A stretch of DNA of 64,000 nucleotides from Haladaptatus halobius (lineage in GTDB: Archaea; Halobacteriota; Halobacteria; Halobacteriales; Haladaptataceae). The stretch covers positions 1,736,001 through 1,800,000 of the forward strand of contig NZ_CP085335.1 of assembly GCF_020618475.1 (NCBI RefSeq), written 5' to 3'. This document shows, piece by piece, positions 62,196 through 64,000 of the stretch (positions within the stretch are counted from its first letter, which is position 1; the number at the start of each line of letters is the position of its first letter). The position numbers were made by a program, and so were the translations under genes. The notes below the pieces were generated by a model. It was not told the origin of the DNA. It did no database searches and saw only the letters and a list, made by a program, of their open reading frames with translations.

Positions 62196-63310
62196 GACCT
62201 CGGTCACGCCGGTCGCGGCCTCGTCAACCGCGTCGGCGATCTCTTCGAGCGCGATGAGAGCGTTGCCGATTTCGTCACCCGCGAGCTGAACCTGTTGGTT
62301 CGACTCCTCGACAGCCACGACCATTTCGTTGGCCTGCGACTGAATATCTTCGATGCGACCCGCGATCTCCTCCGTGTGTTCGCGCGTCTTGTTTGCGAGT
62401 TCTTTCACCTCGTCCGCGACGACTTCGAAGCCGCTTCCGGCGTCGCCTGCGCGGGCCGCCTCGATGTTCGCGTTCAGCGCGAGGAGGTTCATCTGGTCGA
62501 CGACTTCGGCGATAACTTCGATAACACCCTCGATTTCGGTCATCTGTAATTCGAGTTCCGTCACCGTCTTCACGAGGCCGTCGCTCATCCTGATGACGAC
62601 GTCGATTGCCTCGCGTGCACCTTCGCTGGAGTCGAGACCGCTGTCAGCGGCCGCCTTCGCCAGCTCCGCGGCGGATGCGACTTGGTCGCAACAGGCCGCG
62701 ACCTCCTGCATTCTCGCACTGAAGTTCTCCATCTCGGTGGCGACGATAGAGAGCAGCGCCGACTGTTCGTCCACGCGCTCTTCGATGGTCTCCGCGGAAC
62801 CGGACGCTCGGTCGACCGACTCGGCGAGTTCCTCCGCCTGTTCGTCGACGCGACGGGCGAGCAACTGGAACCGATCGTCCATGTCGTTGACCTGGTCGAC
62901 GACGTTGACGAGGCGGTCGTCCACGACGCCGTACTCGTCCGCGAAGTCGGCACGCGCCGAGAGGTCTCCCTCGCGCATGGAGGTGAGCGTGTTCCGGAGT
63001 TCTTCCACCATCGCAGTCACGCTCTCGTGTCGGCGAACGTCCTCCGTCCGGTCGTTCACCGTCTCGACGACTGCGACGAGTTCGCCGTCGATAGAGCGGC
63101 TTCGCGGCGAACGCGATCTCCTGCTCTTCTCCGTCCGGCGTTACCATCGTACTCTCACCCCGGAACAGGAGGTGGTCTTCGTCGTCCCGTTCCACGCCGA
63201 ACTCGACGTGTGCGTTCTTCGCCGCTTCGACCATCGATTCGACCGCCGCACCGTACGTGGCGGCGTACGTCGCACTCGAAACCTCGGCAGCGGCGTGTTT
63301 ATACCCGAAA
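62190..63310 (-). pseudogene. Methyl-accepting chemotaxis transducer fragment
   Basis: Leftward, the frame encodes a cytoplasmic coiled-coil signalling domain: [20 protein letters not shown], then [20 protein letters not shown] and [20 protein letters not shown], the conserved hairpin tip that contacts CheA/CheW. At both ends it breaks: near 62190 it joins the cheW fragment, and near 63300 its N-terminal side meets the truncated membrane gene. A one-base shift near 63095 separates it from a PAS-like region (ATYGAAVESMVEAAKNAH). The intact protein would have a membrane or sensor domain, both absent. Confidence 0.82.
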
Positions 63311-63523
63311 CTCGGTGTTTCTGATGCTCTCGAAATCGAGCAGGAACGCACTGACGGTCGTCGCGAGCGACGCCGCGACGACGAAGGTGAACCCGACCGA
63401 GAGATGAAAGAGGGCTGGCTGGGAGGTTCGACGGTAGGTACGCACGGCGAACTCCACCATCGAAAGCCCGGCTACCGTGAGGGAGAGACTGAAAACGGTG
63501 TAAAGTAGTTCCGTCGGCTGCAT
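63299..63523 (-). CDS. Truncated small membrane protein (DUF7521-like)
   Basis: The 74-residue ORF begins MQPTELLYTVFSLSLTVAGL and has a second helix HLSVGFTFVVAASLATTVSA with a basic RTYRRTSQP loop, but the third helix seen in its counterpart at 21764-22072 is missing and it ends RNTEFRV at a stop. The end lies where transducer sequence begins, so it was probably cut by the rearrangement. It starts one base after the stop of the winged-helix gene, repeating the regulator-plus-membrane-protein pairing. It may be non-functional. Confidence 0.65.
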   Translation of the reverse strand: MQPTELLYTVFSLSLTVAGLSMVEFAVRTYRRTSQPALFHLSVGFTFVVAASLATTVSAFLLDFESIRNTEFRV

Positions 63524-63524
63524 G

Positions 63525-63866
63525 TCACTGCGTGTCCTTCAGATCGCGCCAAACGTTGACCAGCGAGTTCTCGACTTCGGGACGCTCTTCGAGCGACACC
63601 TCCAGACCGTCGCTACGGAACGTTATCGCAACGCTGTCGATGTCGCGCCGGTACACTTTGGTTCGACGCCCCTCGTTAGAGAACTCGCGGCCGGTCAGTT
63701 TGAGCAGGTTCGCCTCCGTCAGTTCCTCTATCCTCCGATAGCTGGTCGCTATCGGGATGCCGAGCTCGTCGCTCAACTCCTGGGCGGACTTCGGCTCGTG
63801 TGTCGCGTCGAGTATCTCGGCGTTGTACTTGTTGCCAAGCACCCGGAGCAGTTCCACAGACCCCAT
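63525..63866 (-). CDS. ArsR-like winged-helix transcriptional regulator
   Basis: This 113-residue protein starts MGSVELLRVLGNKYNAEILD and has a classical winged helix: SAQELSDELGIPIATSYRRI as the recognition helix, then ELTEANLLKLTGREFSNEGR and a beta wing RTKVYRRDIDSVAITF. A TATA-like CTTTTTATGG on the minus strand at 63893-63900 lies about 30 bases upstream. It is similar in plan to the regulator at 21378-21758, followed like it by a small membrane protein gene. The target is unknown. Confidence 0.85.
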   Translation of the reverse strand: MGSVELLRVLGNKYNAEILDATHEPKSAQELSDELGIPIATSYRRIEELTEANLLKLTGREFSNEGRRTKVYRRDIDSVAITFRSDGLEVSLEERPEVENSLVNVWRDLKDTQ

Positions 63867-63892
63867 CGGTTATCGACTTTGATAACACGACC

Positions 63893-63900
63893 ATAAAAAG
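63893..63900 (-). promoter_or_regulatory. TATA box for the second ArsR-like regulator
   Basis: On the minus strand CTTTTTATGG is centred about 30 bases before the ATG at 63866, so the message starts at or within a few bases of that codon. The rest of the window to 64000 shows no gene. Confidence 0.5.
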
Positions 63901-64000
63901 ATATCGTACCGGTGTTCCACGGAACTTACGACGGGAATATTCGAACGGTAGACAGTATCTCCGAGGTAGCGAGCGAGGAGAAAAGTAGAGTGTCCGGCGG

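Noticed and set aside
61944..63059. An apparently intact 371-codon transducer gene on the minus strand
   Set aside because: Its last 80 residues are the reversed strand of cheW (Ser/Thr/Pro-rich nonsense). The frame only stays open by chance across a rearrangement junction.

Overview
The window comes from a halophilic archaeon (class Halobacteria). The evidence is the high GC content, very acidic proteins, TATA-type promoters about 27 bases ahead of leaderless starts, Tat-type signals, and several families typical of haloarchaea: a HTH_10/Bat sensor, HalOD1 domains, GTP cyclohydrolase IIa, a Rsm22-like methyltransferase, and paired ArsR-like regulator plus small membrane protein genes. The genus cannot be fixed from the sequence alone.

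Layout. 1-4337: end of a short-chain dehydrogenase, a cation/proton antiporter, two small acidic proteins and an erythromycin-esterase-like protein. 4334-14281: surface-glycan type cluster with one GT2, four GT4 enzymes, a sulfatase-like protein, inositol-3-phosphate synthase and a Gfo/Idh/MocA oxidoreductase. 14401-20845: signalling and core genes (tiny ORF, zinc ribbon, HalOD1, Bat-type sensor, SurE, Rsm22-like methyltransferase, TyrA). 21378-30596: ArsR/membrane pair, decayed lipoprotein, flavin monooxygenase, a repeat-like intergenic block, ATP-grasp ligase, decayed EamA transporter, an unusual membrane-anchored aldo/keto reductase, an M24 peptidase and a NUDIX hydrolase. 30794-35554: stress protein, aroA and aroC around a decayed phosphodiesterase and a lipoprotein. 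35642-42530: a CHAT-type protease candidate facing a 45-residue membrane peptide, HalOD1, a KaiC-like regulator, UDG, a DUF2064-like protein and NhaC. 42678-47857: tRNA-Ser, malectin protein, broken HTH_10 regulator, uridine kinase, GTP cyclohydrolase IIa, CBS protein. 47959-55754: two substrate-binding proteins facing a livHMGF operon. 55937-61130: pgk, acetyltransferase, tRNA-Thr, macro-domain protein, Bcp and small genes. 61282-63866: a gene graveyard (DUF7500-like, cheW, chemotaxis transducer, truncated membrane gene) ending in an ArsR-like regulator.

Most striking: both substrate-binding proteins (47959-49281 and 49601-50872) read as circular permutations of the normal LivJ-type fold, with the segment that is usually C-terminal placed first. 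Next is the CHAT protease/tiny membrane peptide locus. The window also holds seven decayed genes, whose lesions fall in a few genes while more than 60 others are intact. In addition, a degenerate copy of each tRNA's own 3' end lies about 100-160 bases downstream of both tRNA genes.
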